This document shows positions 54,501 through 64,000 of a stretch of 64,000 nucleotides of DNA, piece after piece; position 1 is the first letter of the stretch, and the number at the start of each line of letters is the position of its first letter. The position numbers and the translations under genes are program-made. Under the pieces are notes generated by a model, which saw only the letters and a program-made list of their open reading frames with translations, was not told where the DNA came from and did no database searches. The DNA comes from Sphaerolaimus hirsutus (lineage: Eukaryota > Nematoda > Chromadorea > Monhysterida > Sphaerolaimidae). The DNA lies in NCBI GenBank assembly GCA_964036195.1, contig OZ038457.1, positions 19,557,147-19,621,146 of the forward strand. The letters are read 5' to 3'.

Positions 54501-57500
54501 GGAATGAGCCAATAGATTAGGTAGAAAACTAGTTGCACCGGAGTAAGCTTGAATTACACTAATTGGGTTTCTCAAATAACGTTGCAATTAAAGTTTCCAA
54601 AGTATTTGAATATTTCCAATTTACCTTTCCACTTTCCAAATCAGAACATTAACCTAAAAATGACTAAATAACACTCAGGGTCATATAAGCTAAACCAGAC
54701 AGGTGAGGATAGCAGTACGATGCACTGGTAAGAGACCACACAAGACCAGGTACTTAAGTCCTAGCTTGGCACAGCACCACTATCAAAAGTAATTCTACGA
54801 CGATGTAGCACAACTGTTTGGGCCCTTACGAAAGCCTAGAGCGAGTCAATAGGTGTACAGCCTACTTCAGCTTATACTACGCCTAAAACAAGTCCACAGA
54901 GGTCCAGACGTACAGTAAGCATCACAGATGGTGGGTTCTCCCCATACAACACCCTATCTTAGCTATACCGGCAGCTCCGTGTGGCCACTCCTGCCCCTGT
55001 GAACCTAAATGTCACCGTGCAGAGGGAAGAGAAGGCCTATGCCAGAGTTAGCAGAGAATGAATAACCAAGGGTAGGCTCATTTCAGCTGGTAAATCACTG
55101 ACTTAGTAATTAGAATTGAATTGAATAGACTGATGATGATCACAAGATTGGGGCTCTATTTTATAGGTCTGAAATGCCCAAAACCGGTTTGCAGCTGGGC
55201 GGAGCCAACCAATCACAAAAGTGCATTCAAAAGTGTACCAAAAATAAGTGACTTCAGCCGAACAAAGCCATGTACCACAAGGGTTACTTTTTAATGGAAC
55301 AAAAGGGAATGGTGACTTGACATTTAGGAACACCTTTCTCCTGGCACTCAGCCAGCTAATAAAACCCAGCCCTGGAACTGTGCCAAACTAGAAAGTAAAA
55401 TACCTACAGTAACTTACCGAATGTAAACGCACAACTAACAGCTTAAAATGACTCAACTGAGCGAAACTCTCCAAATTAACCTGATACAATTAAAAACATG
55501 CCGCGTGAATCCACAGCTACTCGAACTGCAAACACAAACAAAAAGGACCAAAAATGCAAAGATAACCGTATTTGCTCAAACGTGAGCTCGTCCAAACCAG
55601 CGTACCAATCAGCCAACGCAAAACCAAACAAGAAGTGCAAAAGTGCAAAACACAGAAGTAAGTGCGAAACATAGAAATGAGTGCAAAACACAAAACATAA
55701 TCACAAAACACATGCAGTTATCACAACTAAGGGGGTTAGGTGGGTAATTAGATACAAATAAATACAAATACCTGCACAATAAATCACCAATCGCGGCACC
55801 TACCGCGAACCTACATCCTAACCCTACACCTAATACCTACAACATCACAAAACTCCTCCCTGTGGCAGGCGGGGTATGCGCCAAATTACACACAAACACA
55901 GCCTTTTTGGCACTTTTCCAATTGCCTTGGGATTGGCCCGTCTCTACTCCGAAGGACGTAGACTTCAGGAGCTATCGGGGCCGCTCGCAATTCTACTATT
56001 TTTACTTGAGGCACATACCCCTCCAGAAGGGGTGACCCGTCTCTACTCCAAAGGACGTAGGCTTCAGGAGCTATCGGGGCCATCCCTTCCGGTGGCCACT
56101 CCCACCAAAAACTCTCTGAACGGCCGAAGTCTCGTCGCTCCACGGGCAACTCTGGCGGTCGTTGTCGTCGCCGGCCGAGGGGACTGGGTAAGGGAAGATT
56201 TATAAGTTTTGAGCAATAAACTGTCGCCAAAACATGGCCGCAGCACTTAGCCCCCCTCGAAAATACACTCAGTTCCATTTGCCGAAAGTTGGCACTCGGC
56301 CAAGAGTGGCCGATCCGACCCTTCTCAAAATCTCCCCAAAACACCAAAATCCCCCTTCTTCCGGGTTCGGCGGTCGGCGGGTGTCGAATGGCGGCGGCGC
56401 GGCGCTGTCGCGGCCGCGGAAACCGTCCGCCGGCGCTCGTTCGGCCGCCATACCCGAGGGAATCGATTTTTGATCGGCGCTGCTTTTCTTTTTAGTGAAA
56501 GCGCCATAAGTCCCACAAAAGTTAGGTTCCATACCCGGCGATGTCGAATGACGTCACCCGGGCCTTTTCACGACTGAATACGGCTTATTAGGCATTGTCG
56601 CTAATTAAAATTAGCGACATAACGCTGTCGACGCCACATTGTACATGTAATTCGCACCAATTCACAATCCCAGAGGCGTTGATCTAGCATTTTAGTGTCT
56701 TGGCGCCAATTACCGTAATCGGCGTTGACTGCGCCCTAAGTTCCGTGTAAATTAGGTTCCATATGGGGCAACGTCGTAATGACGTCATTTTTAGGGTTGG
56801 GACGATATGACTTTTCGATATCGATATTCGATATTCGTTATTTTTTTCTGAAGCTCGATATTCGATATCGATACGATATGGACCCTCGATATTCGATATC
56901 GATATTCGATATGAAAATATGCTCGATATTCGATATTGATATCTCGATATTTTCGATATTTCGATATTTTCATGCAGAGGGACATATTGTATTTCCATTT
57001 GGTCACAAAGATGGTTGATCATCTTTTTAAATGAGTCTCACAACAGTCAAAATATGAGGATGAAATAAGAACAGGATGAATCTAATTATATCAGGTGAAT
57101 AATTATACAGCAGACATTTACATTTCATACTTGTAACTAGCGGTGGCTGGCTTTTTATATTATAAAAGGTTGTTGTTAAAAAGACTGCCAAAAATGTTTA
57201 GCCACATTTTCGTGAAATTGTTTCCTTGTGATGCAGTTTCCTATAGCTTGTATTTTGTTGGGGTGTGTATACATTACCTTTCACATCCTACTGTTGATAG
57301 CTCAATGCAAAAATGGCATGCTATTTATATGAGATATTACCTGTGTGCATTCAAAGGCATTCACATGTTATGGCTGCAACGTCCACTTTTTGTTGGCTTC
57401 ACCCATTTTTATGGGATCAAAAATAGGTCAAAAAGATCATCAGAATATCGAAAAATATCGAAAAAATGGTCGATATTCGATATCGATATTCGATATTTTT

Positions 57501-60500
57501 TCAAAATTTTCGATATCGATATTCGATATTCGATATGAAAAAATGGTCGATATCCGATATTCGATATTCGATATGATATATCGTCCCAACCCTAGTCATT
57601 TTGGCCCAAAAAGGGGTCAACATGATGTTTCCGGCGACTAAAGCGCCAAAGTTAGGACTTGTATGCGTTAATTGGCGCTGGGTCACAGTCCCAGAGACAT
57701 GGGTCTGGCACTTTAGTGGCCCGCCGTCAGTTATCGCATTACACTTAGGGCGACCCACCCTGAGAGGGGTCGCCACGACCCGCCAAATTCATGCGAAGTA
57801 GAGGGGGGTTGCGCCAATATCTCCCCCAAGTGTCAGTCTCTGGGGCGCTCTAGAACTGGAGATAGGGTGTCACAAGTAAAATCAAAAATAGGGTGCCGGA
57901 CGTGACCGGGAAGGTGTTTATATTTACGTACATATTAACGATTTCTGGCGCCAGTGCTGTGACGCCATTCTGTCACCATGTAAGTAAAATACCCCCGTTA
58001 ACCGTACGGAGTAAACAAACACCTCAAAAATCCTGCTATGGCCCTCCGAGGACCGGGTTTGCATGTGCGTCGGGTTTACATGCGCACTGGATTTGGGCCG
58101 ATGGGTTTGGGCGACATTTTCAGTGGGGTCTGGATGGGAGTGGTATTTGAAAACTTTCCGTTTACCTGAAACTACTAGTCGATTGGGACCGTATATAGTT
58201 GAATATATCTATCATTTATCAACATGTAATAAAATTTGTACTAGTTGAACACCTTACTAGTTGACATCGATTTCTACCCAACTTTAGTAAAATTAGAATG
58301 TTTAGAATTGCAATTGATAAACCTTTTTCCCATTTCGCACAACCACAAAAGATACTGCTGTCGACATTTGAACATTGCAAATGAATAAAATCCCATCACT
58401 TTCAGGAAGCAGACACAGTGGAGTCAGTCAAAAAACCTCCCTCCAATCCACCATCCCCAACCAATCACGACACAATTTCCATTGACGCCGAAACTCCGCC
58501 CCAAACCGCCGCTGAAGCGGTCACTTCGGATCAAGATGGTTCGCAACCGACTGCGCAGAGTGAAAAGGCTCCTCTAGCTGAGGTACAGTTGGCTGACGCT
58601 GTGAAACCTGTCAAGCCGCCCGTGCCTGCGGCCGGGGCTCAGCGCCAGCAGAGAAGTGGTCCTGTGTGGGTGCATTTTTCTGTTTTTCTTTTGCCGTTTT
58701 GTTTCAGTTAGCGTCTCGTAGGTTTGCAAGGAAAAAAGGTCAAGATACATAGATATTCGAAATGAAAGAGTGCTCTAAATCAGTTTTTGAGAAATGCTGT
58801 TTTCTGGCGATGTCTACATATTTAAAAAAAATTTATAGTCCAGTGATTTCAGACCTTGCATGCATGGTTAACATTGGAAGCGTGCCAATGCCAATGACGC
58901 ACGCAATTTACTAAAAAATTATAGAGTTCATTGCTGTAATAACAAGCAAGTGCAGACTATCAAGTCTGTCGAGTTTCTCTAAAGACAATTTTTCCACATT
59001 TTTCCAACTCCACCCATCTGCACATCCACAACACAGTCTGGGCACCCGAGTGAAAGCGATGGTAGCGAACTCCGTGCCGGGGCCGGTGACCCGCGCGCGC
59101 GCCGCCGCCGTCACTGAAGAGCAGGACAAACGGCCGGCGAAGCCGCGTCGCTCCGCCCTGCCCGACTTCAGCAAGATGAACGACAAGGTCAAGCAAGTCA
59201 GCCCCGCCGGCGGGTAGGTGTATATTTATTTATTTTGGGTATTTGGGTTGGTATGGTAGGAGACGATTTCGCTAGATTTTCAAACTTTTCAAGGATTCAT
59301 GCCCAACTTTGATGGTTCCCGATTTCCACCGGAATCTGCTTGCATTGTATTGGTGCACAAATGACACAACTTTCGCGTGCGTAAATACAACTTTTGATGC
59401 GTCAATTTCCAGTTAAACAGCGGTAGCGGTACTATTATTCGTAGCTACTTTTATCTGCTGATTTATAAAAAGACATGTTCGATCACCGCATTGCCCCACT
59501 TGTGCAGGGGTTCTGAAGACCGCGGCCGCAACAGAACCACAAAGCAAACAGCTACAAGTGCGCAGAACAAGGCACCCGTGGCTAACCTCAGGAACAGGGC
59601 TGGTTTGTTTTTAGCCTGGCGCGTGTTTCAGGCCTTGTCACCGGAAATGACAAATAATTTGACGACTAAAATTGATAAGTCTTGAAGTTTTGAACTCATT
59701 GAGTTTCTCGGTATAAATAATTTGGAGTTGATGGACTGTTCACCCTGGTAAACTCAACGTATTTTAATGAGTTTGTCGGTCTTGAAATTTCTGTTTGTCA
59801 ACATAAGCTAGTTGACGCGCTGTCATTGATGGTGAGTTGTCAATTGAATTTTATTAACTTGAAAGTAAGTCAAAATGAGACTTGTAAAAATTGCTAAATA
59901 GACTATTTTGACACACTTTCAATTTCAACTGAAAAGTCAATTGACAACCGACATCACTTCATGTCGCATTAATTAATGTGTCGCACATGGACACGCTCCA
60001 ATCCCCTTCTCAGGCTCCGTCTCGCGCGACAGCGACAAAGACAAAGACAAAGCGGCCAATTCGCAGCACCTACCTATGCACTCTATGCGGCGCGCGCGCA
60101 GCCGCTCGGTGGACATCGCCGACGAGAAAAGTTCCGGCAAGAATGAGCAGACTAAGAAAACGGTGGGCGTGGTTTAGATGGATTTACAGTTAGAGATAAC
60201 GGGAGTGTAATGGTTCATGTGAATATCAAACTTTTGCGCAAAGGAAGGATACTTAAATTAATACATCCGTGTTCACGTTTTTTCAAATAACTGGTTCCAA
60301 CAGGTTTGATATTTAATTATTGTTAACATTCAAATATTTCCACTTAAATAGATCTCCAGCAGGGGCTCGATCCTTGACAACTCTTTTCCTGATCCTTGAT
60401 ATTTAGCTTTTCCTTGACAAATTCCTGATCACCTATTAAAGTGACTTTGCANNNNNNNNNNNNNNNNNNNNNNNNNNNNNNNNNNNNNNNNNNNNNNNNN

Positions 60501-63500
60501 NNNNNNNNNNNNNNNNNNNNNNNNNNNNNNNNNNNNNNNNNNNNNNNNNNNNNNNNNNNNNNNNNNNNNNNNNNNNNNNNNNNNNNNNNNNNNNNNNNNN
60601 NNNNNNNNNNNNNNNNNNNNNNNNNNNNNNNNNNNNNNNNNNNNNNNNNNNTTTTTTCATAAAACTTCATCTGAGTCTTCAGAGTGGGATTGTCTGTGAT
60701 CATGACATCTGCATTGTTGATCATTTCAAACTGCTGTGGTAAAAAAGTGCAGACCTAGTTTTTGGATTTTATTTTTTTATCATAAACTATGCAATTGAGC
60801 ACAGTTTTTGTGAAAAAAAGCTAAGCTCTCAATTCAGAACAAAAAATTTGGCGCCATTTTCAAATTTTCAGCCACGATTTTCAGTGAGAAAACAAGGTCT
60901 GATGAAGTTTGTTTGTATGGGCCAAATAACCCCACTATCTTGGTAAAAATCCAAAATATCACATTGATAGATGATGTCAAGCAAAAGTTTTGAATTTCCT
61001 AAGAAACATCTAGAAAAAATATATGATTTTTGACTTTTATCAATTTTTTTAGTGGAAGATGGCATTTCCAGATATATGTATGGAAGGAAATTTTTAGTTT
61101 CTATGTATGAAGATTCCAAATCCACCATAAAAATGGGGGTCACAATTTTTTATGTGAAAAGTGCATTTTTGTATGACAGCACCTATCCAAAGTATGTTTA
61201 ATAAAAAATGGAGATATACAAATGAAAGAACATGGTAAAATTACCTAAGTTTATGATGGAAACTTTTTTCATACAACTTCATCTGAGTCTTCAGAGTGGG
61301 CTTGGCTGCGGTGGTGAGATGGGTGTCGGGCTGTTTCAAACTGTTGTGGCAAAAATTGGCAGACCTACTTTTTCTATTTTACTTTCCTAAAATAAACTAT
61401 GCAATTGGGCACAGTTTTTGCAAAAAAAAGCTAAGCTCTCAATTACAAACTGAAAATTTAATGCCATTTTCAAAATTTCAGCCATCACTTTCGTTGAGAA
61501 AAAAACATTTGATGAAACTAGTTTGTATGGGCCAATTAATCTCCACAACTTTCTTAATAAAAATACAAAATATTATATTGATAGATAAAGTCAAACAAAA
61601 GTTATGAATTTCCAAAAAACAGCCTGAAAAATGGTGACTTTTGACTTTGATCAATTTTTTCAGTAGGAAGATGACATTTCCGGATATATGCATGGAAGGA
61701 AATTTTAAGTTTCTAGTTATGGAGATTCCAAATCCATGAAAAAAAACGCAAAATTTTTTTTTGTAACAAGGGAGGTTTGGTCCTTAGGCGAAGAGAGTCT
61801 TAACTTTTTTACTTTTTGGTCGTTAATTTTTTTGTTTGTGTGCGTCTTCATGAAATCAAAAGTTGCCTTGCCATATCAACAAACGTACATCTTTACGTCG
61901 ATTTTTCTAGCGTTTCTTGAATTCAAAGTTCAAGTTCCTGACAACCCCTTGCCTTTCGGTAAAATGTATGACCAACGAATCGCCATTTTGTAACATCACA
62001 AACCCATCTGTTTTCGCAGCTTAGGTTCCATTTGCGAGAGAATGTACCCCCTGAAGCCTTTGGCGCACCCGCCGGCCGATCTGAGACCCACTGTGCCCGG
62101 GGTGTATCCCATGAAAAGTCTGCATGGCTGTGGTGAGCTCGTGACCAATGGGCCTCAGGTGTGTAAGCCTGGGCGCGCTTTTAGTTTGAGACAAGCGGTT
62201 TTAGCCTTTCGAGCTGAGGCTCGTGCTTGTGTACATGCATACTGTATTACCTCGAATTATCCCCCCCTTGAATAAACCCCCTCGAATTAACCCCCTCAAA
62301 ATAATAATAATATTATTTTTATTTGGGCTGGGGAAATAATAAACCTCCCCTCGAAATACCCCCCCCCCCCGGAATGATGTACAGGGTTGGTTTTATAAAA
62401 ATCATTTGTATACAAATTGTATAAAAATTGTATAAAAATGTATTTTATTTTTATTTTATTCTTGTTTCATTTTATTTTATTTTATTCCAAATTAATAATA
62501 AAATGGACCATTTTACAAAAATTTTACAGAAATTTTACAAAAAAATCAGAATATTGCATGCAAGGTCAGAAAAATGTGACTATTAGACCTAAACATGAAA
62601 AACGTGTGACAAATTTTTACATTACTTTGCAAAAGTTGGATGCAGTAGGTATTGTTAGCTAGTTGCAAGTGTTAAGTTACAATTATCGATTAGAATGGTT
62701 GCATTTTCAGTAGAAGGATTACTGGAGTGTGCTGGGCGCATTTGTAAAAAAACATGCAAAGTGTCAATTGTCATGACAAATGTAGTAAAGAGTCAATTGG
62801 CATCTCAACTGTAAAGCAAAGTATAATTGTCATGACAAATGTCATGCACAGTGTAAATTATGTATCTGAATCTTATGTTTTGGTATCCAAACCTTATATT
62901 TTGGTATCCAAATCTTATGTTTTTGTATCCAAATGTTCACATAAAATTTGGTTACAAAAGATAAGATTTGGATACAAAAGATAAGATTTGGATACAATTT
63001 GCTTTACAGTTTCCACTTTAATTTATATTTGTCATGACAATTGACACTTTACTTAACATTTTCATGAAAATTGACACTTTCCATTCCATTTCGTATGACA
63101 TTTTGACACTTTACATGGCTTAGGACTGCCCCAGCTCCGCGAATGAACAGGTTGAACTACGAACAACAGAAAAAAATTTTTACAAAAATATGAATTTTTA
63201 TACAATTTTTACAAAAATATGAATTTGTATACAATTTTACAAAAATTTTACAAAAATTCGAATTTTTATACAATTTTTATTTTTATTTTGAAATTTTCCA
63301 TTTTATTTTATTTTATTTTATTCTTCAATTTTCCATTTTTTATTATTTTATTTTTATTCTTTTCTGAGATTTTGCCAACCCTGATCATGTATGCAATGTA
63401 CATGATGTATTTATTACTGCTAACTTGCATTGCAGCTACACATAGACTAGTTTGTGTAACTGTCTACGTTTTTATGTTCAAATATATCCTGTTGGGACAC

Positions 63501-64000
63501 ATTTATTACCTGTTTTGGGTACGCAAATGCCAACTATTTACTACGATCCTTACGAAATTTTCTGACGAAGTAAAAAAAACCCTCGAATTAATCCTCTTCA
63601 AATTTTGCTGGCGAAATAATAAACCCGTGTCCTTTTTACAAAAATATGAATTTGTATTTGTCCTAAGTGAAATAAAATTAGACCCTGGTGTAATACTGCC
63701 TGTCCACTCTCACCACCATCCAGGTGCCTTTCAACTGCGGCACTACCAACACTAGCGCTCCTGCAGCCGTTCCAACTTCAACAACGAACGATGCGAGCCC
63801 TGAATTGGAGTGCTGCCAACAATCGTCCGATCCATACCCCACTCACGATTTGGACGCCGCCCTCAGCGCAGTCAGGTCTATGACTGCGCGTTTGAATAAA
63901 CTTCAAAGGGGTGCCGCTGGAGATGGACATAGGAACGTTTATTGTCCCGTTCCTATCAAGGGAGAGGTTGTGCCGTGCGAGGTATTTCAGACTGGTGGAT
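51505..64000 (+). CDS. tpxl-1: TPX2/TPXL-1-like spindle protein, 3' end outside window
   Basis: Spindle-assembly factor that binds and activates Aurora A on microtubules. The call rests on the N-terminus: NYEARAPKFYDFNNMDDD followed by GDSWFE reproduces the TPX2 Aurora-binding pattern (aromatic pair, acidic stretch, then WF). Exons: 51505-51625, 51701-51763, 52176-52402, 58406-58665, 59037-59213, 59508-59602, 60014-60162, about 62020/62039-62158, and 63724 to the edge; phases agree at nearly all junctions. After the N-terminus the protein is low-complexity, Pro/Ser/Lys-rich (RRARSRSVDIADEK near 60100, DLDAALSAVRSMTARLN in the last exon) and not recognisable alone, as expected for fast-evolving TPX2 tails. 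Intron 3 (6 kb) and intron 8 (1.56 kb) are filled by transposons. The acceptor of the 62.0-kb exon is uncertain. Confidence 0.72.
52788..53571. mobile_element. Foldback element, about 780 bp
   Basis: Arms AAGTGCAAAATTTTTTTCCC and GGGAAAAAATTTTTGCACTT are followed inward by CCACAGCAGGTCCGGCACCC and its inverse, then by a long mirrored stretch with AAGAACCATACCTCTAAAAT, round a short centre at about 53155-53190. Confidence 0.8.
53425..54441 (-). CDS. Orphan ORF inside repeats, possible transposon protein
   Basis: Open for 338 codons from the ATG at 54441; about the first 285 lie in unique sequence and the rest read into the foldback arm, so the natural end may be lost. The N-terminal part is acidic and Ser-rich, the middle basic (SRARAKRRACRAIVKCP), and near residue 270 is CPRCCYLAHNG, which looks like a Cys/His zinc motif lacking its last ligand. 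Upstream on the same strand, TATAAAATAGAGCCCC (about 55148-55163) resembles a TATA box. It could be a Gag-like or transposase-accessory protein; no family is recognised. Confidence 0.4.
   Translation of the reverse strand: MHSSNVQLSVFEAWASLVSVSESAPSSEGFWEVDDLEPGPVFDGFEPVSELLQIQRRATYAEKVQGAGDFVTDSVLSTGEIISDASQQWLLDHSIMEPTFVEPGVCGVFEKTAERLKKTVQPRNLWYLVGKRGKLQPHVISCKLLQFARPDFVSCGNQVDRKVPKPTSLGIARSKGTKLVKFGRQGSRARAKRRACRAIVKCPVDIMSLVELSELCDYLVGVLPSFVVPRVQKVTKSPGRRCRFGVIRQDGLHERIVESSDEYGHCPRCCYLAHNGDVARPGGGGVILLYKCKNFFPLFCCPTAGPAPVISELWEGYKSKILGMCYQHHSPTIHYSIM
54482..55880. other. Intron 3 DNA without recognised genes
   Basis: A less AT-rich stretch (54680-55060) with no recognised exon, then the TATA-like motif on the minus strand. 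It may be the leader or an LTR of the element encoding the 54441 ORF; no LTR pair or primer site could be confirmed. Confidence 0.35.
55935..56085. repeat. Direct repeat of about 45 bp, two units 100 bp apart
   Basis: CCCGTCTCTACTCC.AAGGACGTAG.CTTCAGGAGCTATCGGGGCC occurs at about 55938 and again at about 56037 with two differences. Confidence 0.8.
56234..56473 (+). other. GC-rich 79-codon open frame of doubtful status
   Basis: ATGGCCGCAGCAC.. opens a Pro/Arg/Gly-rich frame ending EGIDF. The opposite strand is also open over most of it, as expected for GC-rich DNA. It lies in intron 3 of the TPX2-like gene and no family is recognised. I list it because it is the longest such block there. Confidence 0.2.
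56792..57594. mobile_element. hAT-type MITE with TCGATATTCGATA core
   Basis: Ends TAGGGTTGGGACGATATG and ATATCGTCCCAACCCTA, flanked by GTCATTTT at 56784-56791 and 57595-57602. Both outer parts are tandem TCGATATTCGATATCGATA repeats; the 450-bp centre is ordinary AT-rich DNA. Confidence 0.9.
60452..60651. other. Assembly gap (200 N)
   Basis: Exactly 200 N inside intron 7 of the TPX2-like gene, next to a tandem array, probably the reason for the gap. Confidence 0.99.
60652..61740. repeat. Tandem units of about 615 bp
   Basis: CAACTTCATCTGAGTCTTCA occurs at about 61274 and (one base different) at about 60663, and the DNA after each is similar for some 470-600 bp (AAACTATGCAATTG, TTTGTATGGGCCAA, AAATCCA.GA). 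The unit is therefore about 615 bp and at least 1.8 units are visible; more may be in the gap. Confidence 0.75.
62240..62375. mobile_element. Diverged CGAAATA-type foldback in intron 8
   Basis: TACTGTATTACCTCGAATTA start, CCCCCTCGAATTAACCCC inside, CCTCGAAATACCCC at the far side. It is interrupted on the right by the element at 62382. Confidence 0.5.
62382..63383. mobile_element. Large copy of the CAGGGTTGG hAT-type element
   Basis: Left end CAGGGTTGGTTTTATAAAAA; right end, read inverted, CAGGGTTGGCAAAATCTCAG, identical to the start of 5305-5644. Flanks ATGATGTA and ATCATGTA differ at one base and may be the 8-bp duplication. TTTTATTTTATTTT repeats near both ends, with an introner-like palindrome in the middle. 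Confidence 0.65.
62733..63137. mobile_element. Introner-like palindrome nested in intron 8
   Basis: TGGGCGCATTTGTAAAAAAA and CTTTACATGGCTTAGGACTG with TGCCCC beyond are diverged ends; GTCAATTGTCATGACAAATG and TTTGTCATGACAATTGACAC are mirrored inside, as is AAATCTTATGTTTT. Confidence 0.55.

Larger units (their letters stand above)
52605..57930. mobile_element. Possible 5.3-kb composite element with about 180-bp inverted ends
   Basis: AAACACCTTCTCGGTCACGT at about 52615 is mirrored at about 57907-57926 (ACGTGACCGGGAAGGTGTTT), and the match continues inward through GCGCCCCAGAG, GGGGGAGATATTGGCGC and GGTCGCCCTAAGTG. Between the ends lie a foldback (52788-53571), an orphan minus-strand ORF, a GC-rich block and a hAT MITE. 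It may be one large transposon later invaded, or two inverted copies of a smaller repeat that only look paired. Confidence 0.5.

Noticed and set aside
1-64000. tRNA, rRNA or spliced-leader genes
   Set aside because: I saw no convincing cloverleaf with A and B boxes, no rRNA stretch and no spliced-leader signature; a covariance-model scan would be needed to exclude short RNAs.

Overview
The window is nuclear DNA of an animal, almost certainly a nematode. Three intron-containing genes support this. One is a single-domain MSP (major sperm protein) protein of the small sperm-specific (SSP) type. One is a phosphoethanolamine N-methyltransferase that aligns with nematode PMT-1. One is a TPX2/TPXL-1-like spindle protein. 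The introns have GT..AG ends and most of the DNA is short transposons. Species cannot be told. Two 200-N scaffold gaps are present (22395-22594 and 60452-60651).

Layout. 1-12641 and 23392-36146 are inverted copies of each other, about 12.7 kb per arm, and the left arm runs off the window edge. The 10.75-kb spacer holds the 5'-ward exons of a minus-strand class A GPCR, a broken BEL/Pao LTR retrotransposon (16828-22394, cut by a gap) and a foldback element. The last three GPCR exons lie in both arms, so the right arm carries a 5'-truncated copy. The arms differ by small changes and by whole transposon insertions present in only one arm, which give several clean occupied/empty-site pairs.

36-43.8 kb is gene-poor: hAT-type MITEs with 8-bp target duplications, tandem repeats and one possible promoter. 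43.8-45.4 kb is the MSP gene (+). 46.2-50.8 kb is pmt-1 (-), with no visible exon for the middle of the methyltransferase domain. 51.5-64.0 kb is the TPX2-like gene (+), running off the right edge. Its third intron is about 6 kb, made of nested repeats and one orphan ORF.

Most interesting signal: intron and transposon boundaries coincide. A palindromic family with ends like GTGCCACTCCC...GGGAGTGGCAC makes up the whole of one intron in the GPCR (both arms) and one in pmt-1. The splice donor is the first GT of the element and the acceptor is the AG inside the opposite terminal repeat. Because the ends are inverted repeats, either orientation could offer GT..AG. Further copies sit inside other introns. 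Separately, a hAT-type MITE family with ends like CAGAGTTGTTAAAAGTAC has inserted exactly at a GPCR 5' splice site and at the MSP-gene 3' splice site, copying the splice site in its 8-bp target duplication both times. Together these look like introner-type intron gain and splice-site-tolerated insertion in a nematode-like genome.
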